A stretch of 36,852 nt of DNA from DATGMP01 sp035293565 (GTDB lineage Bacteria; Pseudomonadota; Alphaproteobacteria; BOG-932; Roseiterribacteraceae), in assembly GCA_035293565.1 (NCBI GenBank), contig DATGMP010000165.1:1-36852 (forward strand). The letters are read 5' to 3'. This document shows positions 23,943 to 31,954 of the stretch, piece by piece. A model generated the notes under the pieces. That model did not search any database, had not been told where the DNA came from, and saw only the letters and a list, made by a program, of their open reading frames with translations. Position numbers and translations under genes: made by a program. The stretch's first letter is position 1, and the number at the start of each line of letters is the position of its first letter.

Positions 23943-24049
23943 CCCGATCTCCCCTGAAAGCGCCGGTCACTCGTCGGTGCCGGTTTGGTTGCCGTCGGAA
24001 ACTACCGCCTGGACGACGCGCCGACAACGAAACTCCTGCGCGAACCGCT

Positions 24050-25927
24050 TCAATCCGCCAACCCGGCCTCCAACACCGCAGCAAGCCTTCTTGCGAAGGC
24101 GGTGGCGTCGAGCACCGGGTCGCCTTCGGCAATCCGCGCCTGGTCGAGCAAAAGCCAGATGCGATCGGCCAGCGCGTCGGCGACGCCGCCGCCGGCGGCG
24201 CGCCTCGCCAGCTCGCGCATCAGCTTGTGGCTGGGGTTGATCTCCAGAACGTGCGGCGATGTTTCCTTGATCTGGCCGTGCTGCCGCAGCAGCCGCTCGA
24301 GATGAATGTCGGGCTGATCGTCGGCGGCGACGAGGCGAACCGCGCTTTCCGTGAGCGCGGCCGAAGCGCGGACATCCTTCACCCTATCGCCCAGCACGGT
24401 CTTGATCAGCGCGATCAGGGTCGCGGTCTCGCGCTCCGGCGGCTTCTCGGCTTCGTTCTCCTTCTTGCCCTCGACCGGCTCGATCTTCTCGAGATCGGCG
24501 CCGGCGCGAGTCGCCGAGCGCAGCGGCTTGCCCTCATATTCGCCGGAGATAGCCGGCCAGAACTCGTCGATCGAATCCGTCAGCAGCAGAACCTCGACGC
24601 CGCGCGCCGCGAAGCCTTCGATATGCGGGCTGGCGCGCAGCGCCTCCACGCTGTCGCCGGTGACGTAGTAGATTGCCTCCTGCCCCGGACGCATGCGGCT
24701 CACATAGTCGGCGAGCGAGACAAGACCCTCGCCATGAGTCGAGCGGAAACGGACGGCCTTGAACAGCTCGGCGCGGTTCTCGCGATCCTCATAGAGCCCT
24801 TCCTTGAGGATCGCGCCGAAATTGCCCCAGAACTCGGCATATTCGCTCTCGTTCTCGGCGCGCTTGGCGACCTCCGACAGCACGCGCTTGGTGATGCCGG
24901 CGCGGATCTTGGAGAGGACAGGCGAGAGCTGCAGCATCTCGCGGCTGATATTGAGCGGCAGATCCTCGCTATCGACCACGCCGCGCAGGAAGCGGAGATA
25001 GGCCGGGACGAGACCCTCGGTCCCTTCGGTGATGAAGACTCGCTTCACATAGAGCTTGACGCCATGTTTGCGGGTCGGATCGGAAAGATCGAGCGGACGC
25101 GTCTTCGGCACGAAGAGCAGCGCCGCATAATCGATCACGCCCTCGGCCCGCCAATGCAGCGTCATCCACGGTTCATCGAAGGCGTGTGCAGCGTGGTGGT
25201 AGAATTCCTTGTACTGCTCTTCGGTGATCTCCGATTTGGGCCGCATCCATAGCGCCCCGGCCCGGTTCAGGGCCGGCGCGTCGGTGCCCTCGCCGAAACG
25301 GATCGGCAGCGGAATATGGTCGGAGTAGCGCGCGACGATCTGCCGAAGCCGCCATTCCTCGAGGAACTCATCCTCGCCCTCGCGCAGGTGCAGCGTGATC
25401 CGGGTGCCACGGCCTTCGACCCCGGCGGCCGGGCCGACCCGGAACTCACCCTTGCCCTCCGACGCCCAGCGCCAAGCCTCGGCCTCGCCGGCATGCCGGC
25501 TCACCACCTCGACCCGATCGGCGACCATGAAGGCTGCATAAAAGCCGACCCCGAACTGGCCGATCAGGCTTACATCCTTCTTGGCTTCGCCGAGCGCGGT
25601 GAGAAAGGCGGACGTGCCTGACCGTGCGATGGTGCCCAGATTCTCGATCAGTTCGTCCCGGTTCATGCCGATGCCGGTGTCGGCGATCGTGAGGGTCCGT
25701 GCTTCCTTATCGACGATCAGCCGGATTTCGAACGGGGCGCCGTCCTTGGTGAGCTCGGGCGCCGCGATCGCGGCGTAGCGCAAGCGGTCGCAGGCGTCGG
25801 AGGCGTTCGAGATCAGCTCTCGAAGGAAAACCTCCTTCTCGCTGTACAGCGAATGAGCGACGATATCGAGCAGCCGGCTGACCTCGGCCTGAAATGGAAG
25901 CTTGGCGTCTTCGTTAACGTCCGTCAT
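24050..25927 (-). CDS. htpG: Molecular chaperone HtpG (Hsp90)
   Basis: ATP-dependent cytoplasmic chaperone that acts as a dimer. The 625-aa length is typical. The N-terminal GHKL ATPase domain shows SEKEVFLRELISNASDACDR, LTIADTGIGMNRDELIENLG and LIGQFGVGFYAAFMVADRVE. The middle domain has LKLYVKRVF-type sequence and EDLPLNISREMLQ. The C-terminal dimerisation domain follows, with an acidic/basic linker (EPVEGKKENEAEKPPERE). The ATG at 25927 gives the usual start MTDVNED; the open frame continues upstream without family resemblance. An RpoH-like promoter lies just upstream. Confidence 0.97.
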   Translation of the reverse strand: MTDVNEDAKLPFQAEVSRLLDIVAHSLYSEKEVFLRELISNASDACDRLRYAAIAAPELTKDGAPFEIRLIVDKEARTLTIADTGIGMNRDELIENLGTIARSGTSAFLTALGEAKKDVSLIGQFGVGFYAAFMVADRVEVVSRHAGEAEAWRWASEGKGEFRVGPAAGVEGRGTRITLHLREGEDEFLEEWRLRQIVARYSDHIPLPIRFGEGTDAPALNRAGALWMRPKSEITEEQYKEFYHHAAHAFDEPWMTLHWRAEGVIDYAALLFVPKTRPLDLSDPTRKHGVKLYVKRVFITEGTEGLVPAYLRFLRGVVDSEDLPLNISREMLQLSPVLSKIRAGITKRVLSEVAKRAENESEYAEFWGNFGAILKEGLYEDRENRAELFKAVRFRSTHGEGLVSLADYVSRMRPGQEAIYYVTGDSVEALRASPHIEGFAARGVEVLLLTDSIDEFWPAISGEYEGKPLRSATRAGADLEKIEPVEGKKENEAEKPPERETATLIALIKTVLGDRVKDVRASAALTESAVRLVAADDQPDIHLERLLRQHGQIKETSPHVLEINPSHKLMRELARRAAGGGVADALADRIWLLLDQARIAEGDPVLDATAFARRLAAVLEAGLAD

Positions 25928-25967
25928 TTTCTTGGTCTCTCGGGCGGCGTGGAAAGCTCCGGCGGAG

Positions 25968-25995
25968 ATGTAAGTTTCCATGGCCGTCGCGCAAG
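25968..25995 (-). promoter_or_regulatory. RpoH (sigma-32)-like promoter of htpG
   Basis: On the minus strand CTTG (25992-25995) and CTTACAT (25968-25974) are separated by exactly 17 nt. This fits the alphaproteobacterial heat-shock pattern of CTTG, 17-18 nt, then C(C/T)TAT-type sequence. It predicts a transcription start near 25960 and a leader of about 33 nt before the htpG ATG. Confidence 0.55.
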
Positions 25996-26044
25996 TCCCT
26001 TTCCTGGATCTTGCATTTCTCGGCCATCGATCGAATCTTGGGGC

Positions 26045-28567
26045 ATGGCGTACCTGCCATCGCGCGAGTCCTGTATCCCCGAGAACGACATCAGCGGTCG
26101 GCTGGGCCGCATTCTCGCCGTTTTGGGGCCCACCAACACCGGGAAGACCCATTTTGCGATCGAGCGCATGCTCGGCCATCGCACCGGTATGATCGGCTTT
26201 CCGCTGCGCCTCCTGGCGCGCGAGAACTACGATCGGATCGTGGCGTTGAAGGGTGTCGGCGCCGTAGCGCTGGTCACCGGCGAGGAGAAGATCTTGCCGG
26301 CGCATCCGCGCTATTGGGTCTGCACGGTCGAGTCGATGCCGCTCGACCGGGAGGTCGAGTGCCTCGCGGTTGACGAAATCCAGCTCGCGGCTGACCCCGA
26401 GCGCGGCCATATCTTCACTGACCGGCTGCTGCATGCGCGGGGGCTGGACGAGACCCTGTTTCTCGGATCCGACACCGCCCGCGGGCTCATAAAGCGGCTG
26501 GTGCCGCGGGCCGAGTTCCTGCAGCGGAACCGGTTTTCGACATTGGCCTATTCCGGCGCGCGGAAGCTCACGCGGTTGCCGCCGCGGTCGGCGGTGGTCG
26601 CCTTCTCCGCGACCGAGGTCTATGAGACCGCCGAGCTGATCCGGCGGCAGCGCGGCGGAACGGCCGTCGTGCTGGGCGCGCTCAGCCCGCGCACCCGCAA
26701 TGCGCAGGTCGCCCTGTATCAGGCGGGCGAGGTCGACTACCTGGTAGCGACCGACGCGATCGGCATGGGCCTCAACATGGATATCGACCATGTGGCCTTC
26801 GCCAAGCTGTCCAAGTTCGATGGAACGCATCCCAGGCGCCTTCGCGCGCCGGAAGTCGCTCAGATCGCCGGCCGTGCCGGGCGTCACATGACGAACGGCA
26901 CCTTCGGCACCACCGGCATGGTCGGCGAGCTCGATCCGGCTTTGGTCGAGGCGGTCGAGAATCACCGCTTCGATCCGCTGAAGCTGCTGATGTGGCGGAG
27001 CGTCGATCTCGATTTCCGAAGCGCCGGCGCGTTGCTGCGCAGCCTCGAGGCGCCGCCGCCCTTAGATTTTCTCCGCCGCCGGCGCGAAGCCGACGATCAT
27101 CGCGCGCTGGCCGCGCTCAATGCTGACGCGGAGGTCGCCAAGCGGGCCAAGGGACGCGAGGCGGTGCAGCTGCTCTGGGACGTGTGCCAGATTCCCGATT
27201 TCCGCAAGGTGATGAGCGACCAGCATGCGCGGTTGCTGGGGCAGATCTACGGCCATTTGTCCGGGGCGGCGGGCTCTCTGCCGGTGGATTGGGTGGATGG
27301 GCATGTGAAGCGGCTCGATCGGACCGACGGCGACATCGATACGCTGGTCACCCGGATCGCGCATGTCCGCACCTGGACCTATATCGCTTATCGTCCCGCC
27401 TGGATTGCCGATCCGATGTCGTGGCAGGAGCGAACGCGGGCGATCGAGGACCGTCTCTCCGACGCGCTGCACGAAAAGCTGACACAGCGTTTCGTCGACC
27501 GTCGTTCGGCCGGGCTCGTGCGCAGCCTCGCGCGAGAGGGCGAGCTTCTCGCCGGCGTACAGGCCGACGGCACGGTAGTGGTGGAAGGTCATCCGATTGG
27601 CCGGCTGGACGCGTTCGCATTCATTCCGGAGATCACCGAGCTCGACGTCGATATACGGCCCGTGCTGACCGCCGCGCGCCGCGCGCTTCGCTCGGAGATC
27701 GCGCGCCGCGTGACCGCGCTGGAGCAGGCGCCTGACTCCGAATTCGCGCTGACCGAGCAAGGCGATATCGCCTGGCAGGGCGCGGTTGTCGCGCGTCTCG
27801 GCGCCGGCGGAGCTCTCACCAAGCCCCAGATCAGAGCGTTGATCAGCGACATCATGATTGGGGGCGAGGGAGAGCGAATCCGCGACCGTGTCGCCGCCTG
27901 GCTCGATCGCGAAATCGCGCGCGTCCTGCCGACGATGGGGACGGCTTGCTTGGAGGGCGCCGCCCGCGGCCTCGTCTTCCAGCTTACCGAAAAGCTCGAG
28001 CCGATCGAGCGGCGGACGATCGAGCCTTTGATTGCAACTCTGGGCCCCACCGAGCGGCGCCGGTTGGAACGGCTGGGCGTGCGTATCGGACAATCCTGGG
28101 TCTTCGCGCCCAGCCTGCTGAAGCCGGCCGCATTGCGCGTCAGGGCGGCGCTCTGGCGGGCTGCCAAAGCTGCGCCCGGCATTCCACCGTTGCCGTCGCC
28201 CGGCCGCGTGTCGATTTCGGTCGCGGATACCGCCGATGCGTCCTTCTATGCCGCGATCGGTTACCCGCTCGTGGGTCCGCGCGCGATCCGCGTCGACATG
28301 CTCGACCGGTTGGTTGCGCGGCTGCGCCGCACGACCGTCCAAGGCACGATGCCGCCCGACGCGACGATCGCGCCGGTGCTGGGTTGCGGCCGGGCCGAGG
28401 CCGACGCGGTGTTGTTGGCGCTCGGCTGGGGCCGGCATGAAGTGGACGGCGCCACTGTTTATCGTCGCCGCAAGGCCAAGCCGCCACCGCGCCGCCGGAC
28501 ACCGTCTCGAGGCGATGCGGAGCGCTCGCCTTTCGCGGTGCTGAAGCAATTGGCGACGGCGAAATGA
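26045..28567 (+). CDS. SUV3/MgpS-type superfamily 2 helicase
   Basis: 840 aa. It has Walker A GPTNTGKTH (28-36), motif II DEIQ (110-113), YLVATDAIGMGLNMDIDHVA with motif V character and QIAGRAGRH as motif VI. DEIQ and the GPTNTGKT loop are typical of Suv3-like RNA/DNA helicases, widespread in alphaproteobacteria. The C-terminal third has no further recognised domain and ends in a Pro/Arg/Lys-rich tail (RRRKAKPPPRRRTPSR), probably for nucleic acid binding. Its stop overlaps the S4-protein start as ATGA, so the two are coupled and probably act in RNA metabolism. It is divergent from htpG. Confidence 0.88.
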   Translation: MAYLPSRESCIPENDISGRLGRILAVLGPTNTGKTHFAIERMLGHRTGMIGFPLRLLARENYDRIVALKGVGAVALVTGEEKILPAHPRYWVCTVESMPLDREVECLAVDEIQLAADPERGHIFTDRLLHARGLDETLFLGSDTARGLIKRLVPRAEFLQRNRFSTLAYSGARKLTRLPPRSAVVAFSATEVYETAELIRRQRGGTAVVLGALSPRTRNAQVALYQAGEVDYLVATDAIGMGLNMDIDHVAFAKLSKFDGTHPRRLRAPEVAQIAGRAGRHMTNGTFGTTGMVGELDPALVEAVENHRFDPLKLLMWRSVDLDFRSAGALLRSLEAPPPLDFLRRRREADDHRALAALNADAEVAKRAKGREAVQLLWDVCQIPDFRKVMSDQHARLLGQIYGHLSGAAGSLPVDWVDGHVKRLDRTDGDIDTLVTRIAHVRTWTYIAYRPAWIADPMSWQERTRAIEDRLSDALHEKLTQRFVDRRSAGLVRSLAREGELLAGVQADGTVVVEGHPIGRLDAFAFIPEITELDVDIRPVLTAARRALRSEIARRVTALEQAPDSEFALTEQGDIAWQGAVVARLGAGGALTKPQIRALISDIMIGGEGERIRDRVAAWLDREIARVLPTMGTACLEGAARGLVFQLTEKLEPIERRTIEPLIATLGPTERRRLERLGVRIGQSWVFAPSLLKPAALRVRAALWRAAKAAPGIPPLPSPGRVSISVADTADASFYAAIGYPLVGPRAIRVDMLDRLVARLRRTTVQGTMPPDATIAPVLGCGRAEADAVLLALGWGRHEVDGATVYRRRKAKPPPRRRTPSRGDAERSPFAVLKQLATAK

Positions 28568-28878
28568 TCGAAAGCGCATCCGAGAAGCTGCGCCTCGACA
28601 AATGGCTCTGGTACGCGCGTTTCGTGAAGACGCGCAGTCTCGCCTCCAAACTCTGTACGGAAGGCCGGATTCGCATCGACGGCGTCGTGGTCGAGAAGCC
28701 CGGCGCGACGTTGCGGCCGGGTCAGGTCCTCACCTTCGCGCTCGGACGGCATGTGCGGGTCATCGAGGTGGTCTCGCTCGGCACCCGACGGGGTCCTGCC
28801 ACCGAAGCGCGCACGCTTTATCGCGATCTGGCGCCGCCCGCGCGGGAGACGGCGATGCCGCGCGACCTGCCCTTCTAG
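28564..28878 (+). CDS. hslR: S4-domain RNA-binding protein (Hsp15/HslR-like)
   Basis: 104 aa. The S4 fold covers residues 8-65: LRLDKWLWYARFVKTRSLAS, then EGRIRIDGVVVEKPGATLRP and GQVLTFAL. This is the Hsp15 pattern; Hsp15 rescues 50S subunits carrying stalled peptidyl-tRNA. The ATG overlaps the helicase stop, implying linked expression. Its TAG stop falls in a CTAG shared with the convergent gene. The symbol is by family resemblance. Confidence 0.85.
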   Translation: MIESASEKLRLDKWLWYARFVKTRSLASKLCTEGRIRIDGVVVEKPGATLRPGQVLTFALGRHVRVIEVVSLGTRRGPATEARTLYRDLAPPARETAMPRDLPF

Positions 28879-29846
28879 AGGTTCAAGGCGGACGCGACCT
28901 CGTCGACGGGCAAGTCCGCGAGATCGTCGCATCCGAGGATCGTGACGTTGGCTCCGCGCGGCGCAGCGCGGTCGGGATTCGAATCCGCCGAGAACAGAAC
29001 CACTGACCGGCAGCCGACCATGGCCGCGAGATGCATGGGACCGGTATCGTTGCCGATCGCCGCGACAGCCCGCCTGGCCAGCCCGCCGATGGCGAGAAGT
29101 GGCGTGCGGCCGGTCAGGTCGCGCGCCTCCGGGCAGGTGGCCCGGATCCGGTCGGCCAGAACACGTTCGCTCTCGCTTCCGACGATCACAGGCGTGATGC
29201 CGCGGTCCACGAGCCGGCGGCCGAGCGCGGCGTAAAGATCGATCGGCCACCTTTTAGCCGGGCGATGCGCGGCTGCGCCGGGCACCAACAGCGCGAAGCG
29301 CTCCGGCAGGTCGAGCCCGACCAAAGCGGGATCGTCGATCCAGCCGAGATCGGGCGCGGGAATCGTCTCGATGCCGGCAATTCTGAGCTGTGCCGCATGA
29401 ATGTCGAGCGCATGCATCCGGCCTCGTTGCGGGTCGCGATGAGGATGCGACGCGCCGCGCGCGATGCCCGACCATTCCGGCCGCTTTCCCGGCCAGAAAA
29501 GCCGGAAATAGAGCGCGGTTCGGTCCTGGGCCTGAAGATCATAGACCCGATCGTAGCGGCCGGCTCTGAGCCGCCGGCGCAGCCTCAGCCATCCGGGAAC
29601 ATTCAGCCAACGGGGGCGGTCATCGATCTCGATTCGATCGAACCAGCCCGATTTTCCGCCTAGCTCCGCGAGGCTGGCCGACGTCAGCAGGGTGATGTGG
29701 GAAACGGGGTGATGGCGACGAATCGCCGCCATGGCGGGCAAGGCCAGGATGAAGTCGCCCAGCGCCGACAGGCGTATAACGAGGATGCGCTCCCGGGGCC
29801 CCGGAACGGCCTGCCGGTCGGGGGGGCCGGCTTGACAGCCCGTCAC
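28875..29846 (-). CDS. Glycosyltransferase family 9 (heptosyltransferase-like)
   Basis: 323 aa as called. Typical ADP-heptose:LPS heptosyltransferase features are present: ERILVIRLSALGDFILALPA near the N-terminus, FALLVPGAAAHRPAKRWPID, and AVAAIGNDTGPMHLAAMVGC near the C-terminus. It would act at the cytoplasmic face of the inner membrane on lipid-linked sugars. The start is uncertain: there is no ATG near the first conserved strand, and the only standard in-frame start nearby is GTG 29846, which adds about 22 unconserved residues and lacks a good ribosome-binding site. A rare start codon or a sequence error is possible. Confidence 0.85.
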   Translation of the reverse strand: MTGCQAGPPDRQAVPGPRERILVIRLSALGDFILALPAMAAIRRHHPVSHITLLTSASLAELGGKSGWFDRIEIDDRPRWLNVPGWLRLRRRLRAGRYDRVYDLQAQDRTALYFRLFWPGKRPEWSGIARGASHPHRDPQRGRMHALDIHAAQLRIAGIETIPAPDLGWIDDPALVGLDLPERFALLVPGAAAHRPAKRWPIDLYAALGRRLVDRGITPVIVGSESERVLADRIRATCPEARDLTGRTPLLAIGGLARRAVAAIGNDTGPMHLAAMVGCRSVVLFSADSNPDRAAPRGANVTILGCDDLADLPVDEVASALNL

Positions 29847-29933
29847 CGGCTCGCCATTTTCGAGCCTCGATCGATCGATTGGAGCCGGAGACCTCTGGCC
29901 CGAACCTTTGAGATCGTCGGAACCGCTTCGAAC

Positions 29934-30509
29934 ATGAATCTCACCGTAAAAGGTAAACACCTGGACGTCGGCGATGCTTTGCGGACCTACGTCAAGGACC
30001 AGCTCAGCGCGGTGACGGAGAAATACTTTAGCAACCCCATTGACGCCACTGTGGTGTTCGTCCATGAGGCGCACCTCTATCGAACCGACGTCTCGGTCCG
30101 TGTGGGTCGCGGGATATTGCTGCAGTCGAGCGCCGAAGCGACGGATATCTATGCGTCGTTCGACGTCGCGGCCGATAAGGTGGGCAAGCGCCTTCGGCGT
30201 TATAAGCGAAGGCTTCGCGATCATCACAATCATGACGCGGCGGCCGACACCGAGCTGCCGGCGCGTCAATATGTGATCGAGGCCGAGGCCGCCGAGGACG
30301 AAGAGGCCGGTGCCGAGCCGGTGGTGATTGCGGAGATGGATACGACGATCGAGACCATGTCGGTGGCGGAGGCCGTGATGCGGATCGACCTCGCGGAGCT
30401 TCCGGCACTGCTGTTCCGCAGCGGCGCGCATGGTGGATTGAACATGATTTACCGTCGGCCTGATGGAAATATCGGTTGGATCGATCCGAAAAACGTTGGC
30501 CAGGGCTGA
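29934..30509 (+). CDS. hpf: Ribosome hibernation promoting factor, long form
   Basis: 191 aa, starting MNLTVKGKHLDVGDALRTYV. The N-terminal ribosome-binding domain (1 to about 110) includes VTEKYFSNPIDATVVFVHEA and the basic stretch VGKRLRRYKRRLRDHH. An acidic linker follows, then the C-terminal dimerisation domain of long HPF (MSVAEAVMRIDLAELPALLF, GLNMIYRRPDGNIGWIDP). Long HPF alone dimerises 70S ribosomes into inactive 100S particles in stationary phase. It lies 2 nt upstream of ptsN; the rpoN gene that often precedes this pair is not present here. Confidence 0.95.
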   Translation: MNLTVKGKHLDVGDALRTYVKDQLSAVTEKYFSNPIDATVVFVHEAHLYRTDVSVRVGRGILLQSSAEATDIYASFDVAADKVGKRLRRYKRRLRDHHNHDAAADTELPARQYVIEAEAAEDEEAGAEPVVIAEMDTTIETMSVAEAVMRIDLAELPALLFRSGAHGGLNMIYRRPDGNIGWIDPKNVGQG

Positions 30510-30511
30510 GC

Positions 30512-30973
30512 ATGGGTCCCAACTTGATCACGTCCGATTGCGTCATCGCCAATCTGCGGGCGGCGAACAAGAAGCAGGTTCTTCAAGAGCTGGCGCGCAA
30601 GGCGGCGTCGCTCACGGGCCAAAGCGAAGCCTCGATCTATGAGGTACTGGCCGAACGCGAGCGTCTCGGCACGACCGGAATCGGGCACGGCATTGCCATC
30701 CCGCACGGCAAGCTGCCTGGCCTCGATCGGGTCTATGGGGTGTTTGCGCGGCTGGAGCGGCCGATCGATTTCGACGCGATCGACGACCAGCCGGTCGATC
30801 TGATCTTTCTGCTGCTGGCGCCGGCCAATAGCGGCTCGGACCACCTGAAGGCGCTGGCCAAGGTCTCCCGCATGCTGCGGGATCGCAGGCTGTGCGAGAA
30901 AGTGCGCGGCTCGACCACCTGCGATGCGATCTACGCACTGATGAATGAGACCGAAGGGCGCGACGCCGCCTGA
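30512..30973 (+). CDS. ptsN: Nitrogen PTS enzyme IIA (PtsN)
   Basis: 153 aa, one PTS EIIA type-2 domain. The phosphorylated His65 lies in GIGHGIAIPHGKLPGLDRVY. RLERPIDFDAIDDQPVDLIF and LLLAPANSGSDHLKALAKVS are further family blocks. It accepts phosphate from NPr and acts as a regulator, not a sugar transporter. Start ATG 30512, 2 nt after the hpf stop, was preferred over upstream 30476, which lies within hpf. The pair forms an operon. Confidence 0.95.
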   Translation: MGPNLITSDCVIANLRAANKKQVLQELARKAASLTGQSEASIYEVLAERERLGTTGIGHGIAIPHGKLPGLDRVYGVFARLERPIDFDAIDDQPVDLIFLLLAPANSGSDHLKALAKVSRMLRDRRLCEKVRGSTTCDAIYALMNETEGRDAA

Positions 30974-30978
30974 GTCTC

Positions 30979-30995
30979 GGGCGCGGCGAGCGCCC
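30979..30995. terminator. Candidate bidirectional terminator between ptsN and DUF1150 gene
   Basis: GGGCGC (30979-30984) pairs perfectly with GCGCCC (30990-30995) across a 5-nt loop, in the 30-nt gap between two convergent genes. No T tract is present, so efficiency is uncertain. Confidence 0.4.
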
Positions 30996-31003
30996 TCATC
31001 ACC

Positions 31004-31225
31004 TCAATGCAGAGAAACCGCCTCCAGATCGTGCTGCTGCATCGCGGCCAGGCCGACCTCCTTCGATTCGACGAAGGCCAACTGAGAGCCGTCGGCGGCA
31101 TGGATCGCAAAGACCTTCTTGCCCTCCACGACCGCCGGTTTCAGGTAGGCGATGTCGTTCAGTCCCAGAACTAACAGGTCGTTGGGACTCAAATCTTTGA
31201 GCGAAGCCGTCGTATTCGTATCCAT
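31004..31225 (-). CDS. DUF1150-family protein
   Basis: 73 aa, starting MDTNTTASLKDLSPNDLLVL. Blocks LGLNDIAYLKPAVVEGKKVF and AIHAADGSQLAFVESKEVG match the small DUF1150 family, which in alphaproteobacteria is regularly encoded just after an Hsp20 gene. The gene lies 19 nt downstream of hsp20, with GGAG about 8 nt before the ATG, and is likely co-transcribed with it and heat-induced. Function unknown. Confidence 0.85.
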   Translation of the reverse strand: MDTNTTASLKDLSPNDLLVLGLNDIAYLKPAVVEGKKVFAIHAADGSQLAFVESKEVGLAAMQQHDLEAVSLH

Positions 31226-31244
31226 TTCAGTAACTCCACCGGCC

Positions 31245-31745
31245 TCACGGGGCACGGTTCTTCCTCGGGTTGTGCGTTCCCTCGGCGTCCTGCGTCAAAT
31301 CGATCGATTTGACCTGCGCGGACGACTTGGGGGCGCTCTTGATCTCTACTGTCTTGATCCGCGTCTCGGGCATCGGGCGGATCAGATCTATGTGCAGTAA
31401 GCCGTTATCCATCCAGGCACCTGTCACCTCGATCCCCTCCGCCAATACGAAGCTCCTCTGAAACTGGCGGGCGGCAATGCCGCGATGCAGATAGATGCGC
31501 TCCTTATCGTCCTCCTGCTGCCGACCCCTCACCACGAGCTGGCTGTCCTCGATCTGGACCGACAGATCACTCTCGGTAAACCCGGCGACCGCGATCGTGA
31601 TCCGCAACCGATCCGCGCTGATTTGTTCAATATTATATGGGGGGTAGCCTTCGGAACTCGCCTTGGCCACGCGGTCCAACGTGCGCTCGAAATGGTCGAA
31701 ACCCAAGAGCAGCGGACTGTTGAACAGCGAAAGGCGCGTCGTCAT
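31245..31745 (-). CDS. ibpA: Small heat-shock protein, Hsp20/IbpA family
   Basis: 166 aa. The alpha-crystallin domain spans about 38-130: YNIEQISADRLRITIAVAGF, DLSVQIEDSQLVVRGRQQ and FQRSFVLAEGIEVTGAWMDN with GLLHIDLIRP. It holds unfolding proteins during heat stress as an oligomeric, ATP-independent chaperone. The start ATG is preceded by AGGAGG with 9 nt spacing, which can be sequestered in a leader hairpin. An RpoH-like promoter lies further upstream. Confidence 0.94.
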   Translation of the reverse strand: MTTRLSLFNSPLLLGFDHFERTLDRVAKASSEGYPPYNIEQISADRLRITIAVAGFTESDLSVQIEDSQLVVRGRQQEDDKERIYLHRGIAARQFQRSFVLAEGIEVTGAWMDNGLLHIDLIRPMPETRIKTVEIKSAPKSSAQVKSIDLTQDAEGTHNPRKNRAP

Positions 31746-31820
31746 GGCGCTTCTCCTCCTAAGAGCGAGCGGCGTTCACGGCCCCTTTCGGAGCCGCTAC
31801 GGCCTCCGATGAGCGCCGTA
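31746..31820 (-). promoter_or_regulatory. ROSE-like RNA thermometer in the hsp20 leader
   Basis: The minus-strand leader carries a strong hairpin at 31789-31808 (CGGAGGCCGTAGCGGCTCCG). Next to the start codon is UCGCU (31764-31768), a 3-nt loop CUU, then AGGAGG (31755-31760). UCGCU can pair with AGGA of the Shine-Dalgarno with the central G bulged, which is the U(U/C)GCU hallmark of ROSE elements controlling alphaproteobacterial small heat-shock genes. Melting of this short stem would free the ribosome-binding site on heating. The distance from the predicted transcription start (about 75 nt) also fits. Confidence 0.55.
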
Positions 31821-31828
31821 CCCATCGC

Positions 31829-31858
31829 AAGATGGTTCCTTTTGTGCTGTGCATCAAG
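31829..31858 (-). promoter_or_regulatory. RpoH (sigma-32)-like promoter of hsp20
   Basis: On the minus strand CTTGAT (31853-31858) is followed, 17 nt after CTTG, by AACCATCT (31830-31837 region), close to the sigma-32 CCCCATNT -10 element. Transcription would start near 31822. Confidence 0.45.
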
Positions 31859-31954
31859 GGCAGGGGCCTTTGCGGGAATGCCGCTTGACCGGCATGCCCC
31901 GGGCGCACCAGATGGAGGATGCGGGCGCTATTGGACATTTCAGGACAGGAGAAA

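Noticed and set aside
29878..29933. Sigma-54-like promoter before hpf (TGGCCCG, 4 nt, TTTGA)
   Set aside because: The -12 element lacks the essential GC, so it does not match the consensus well enough.
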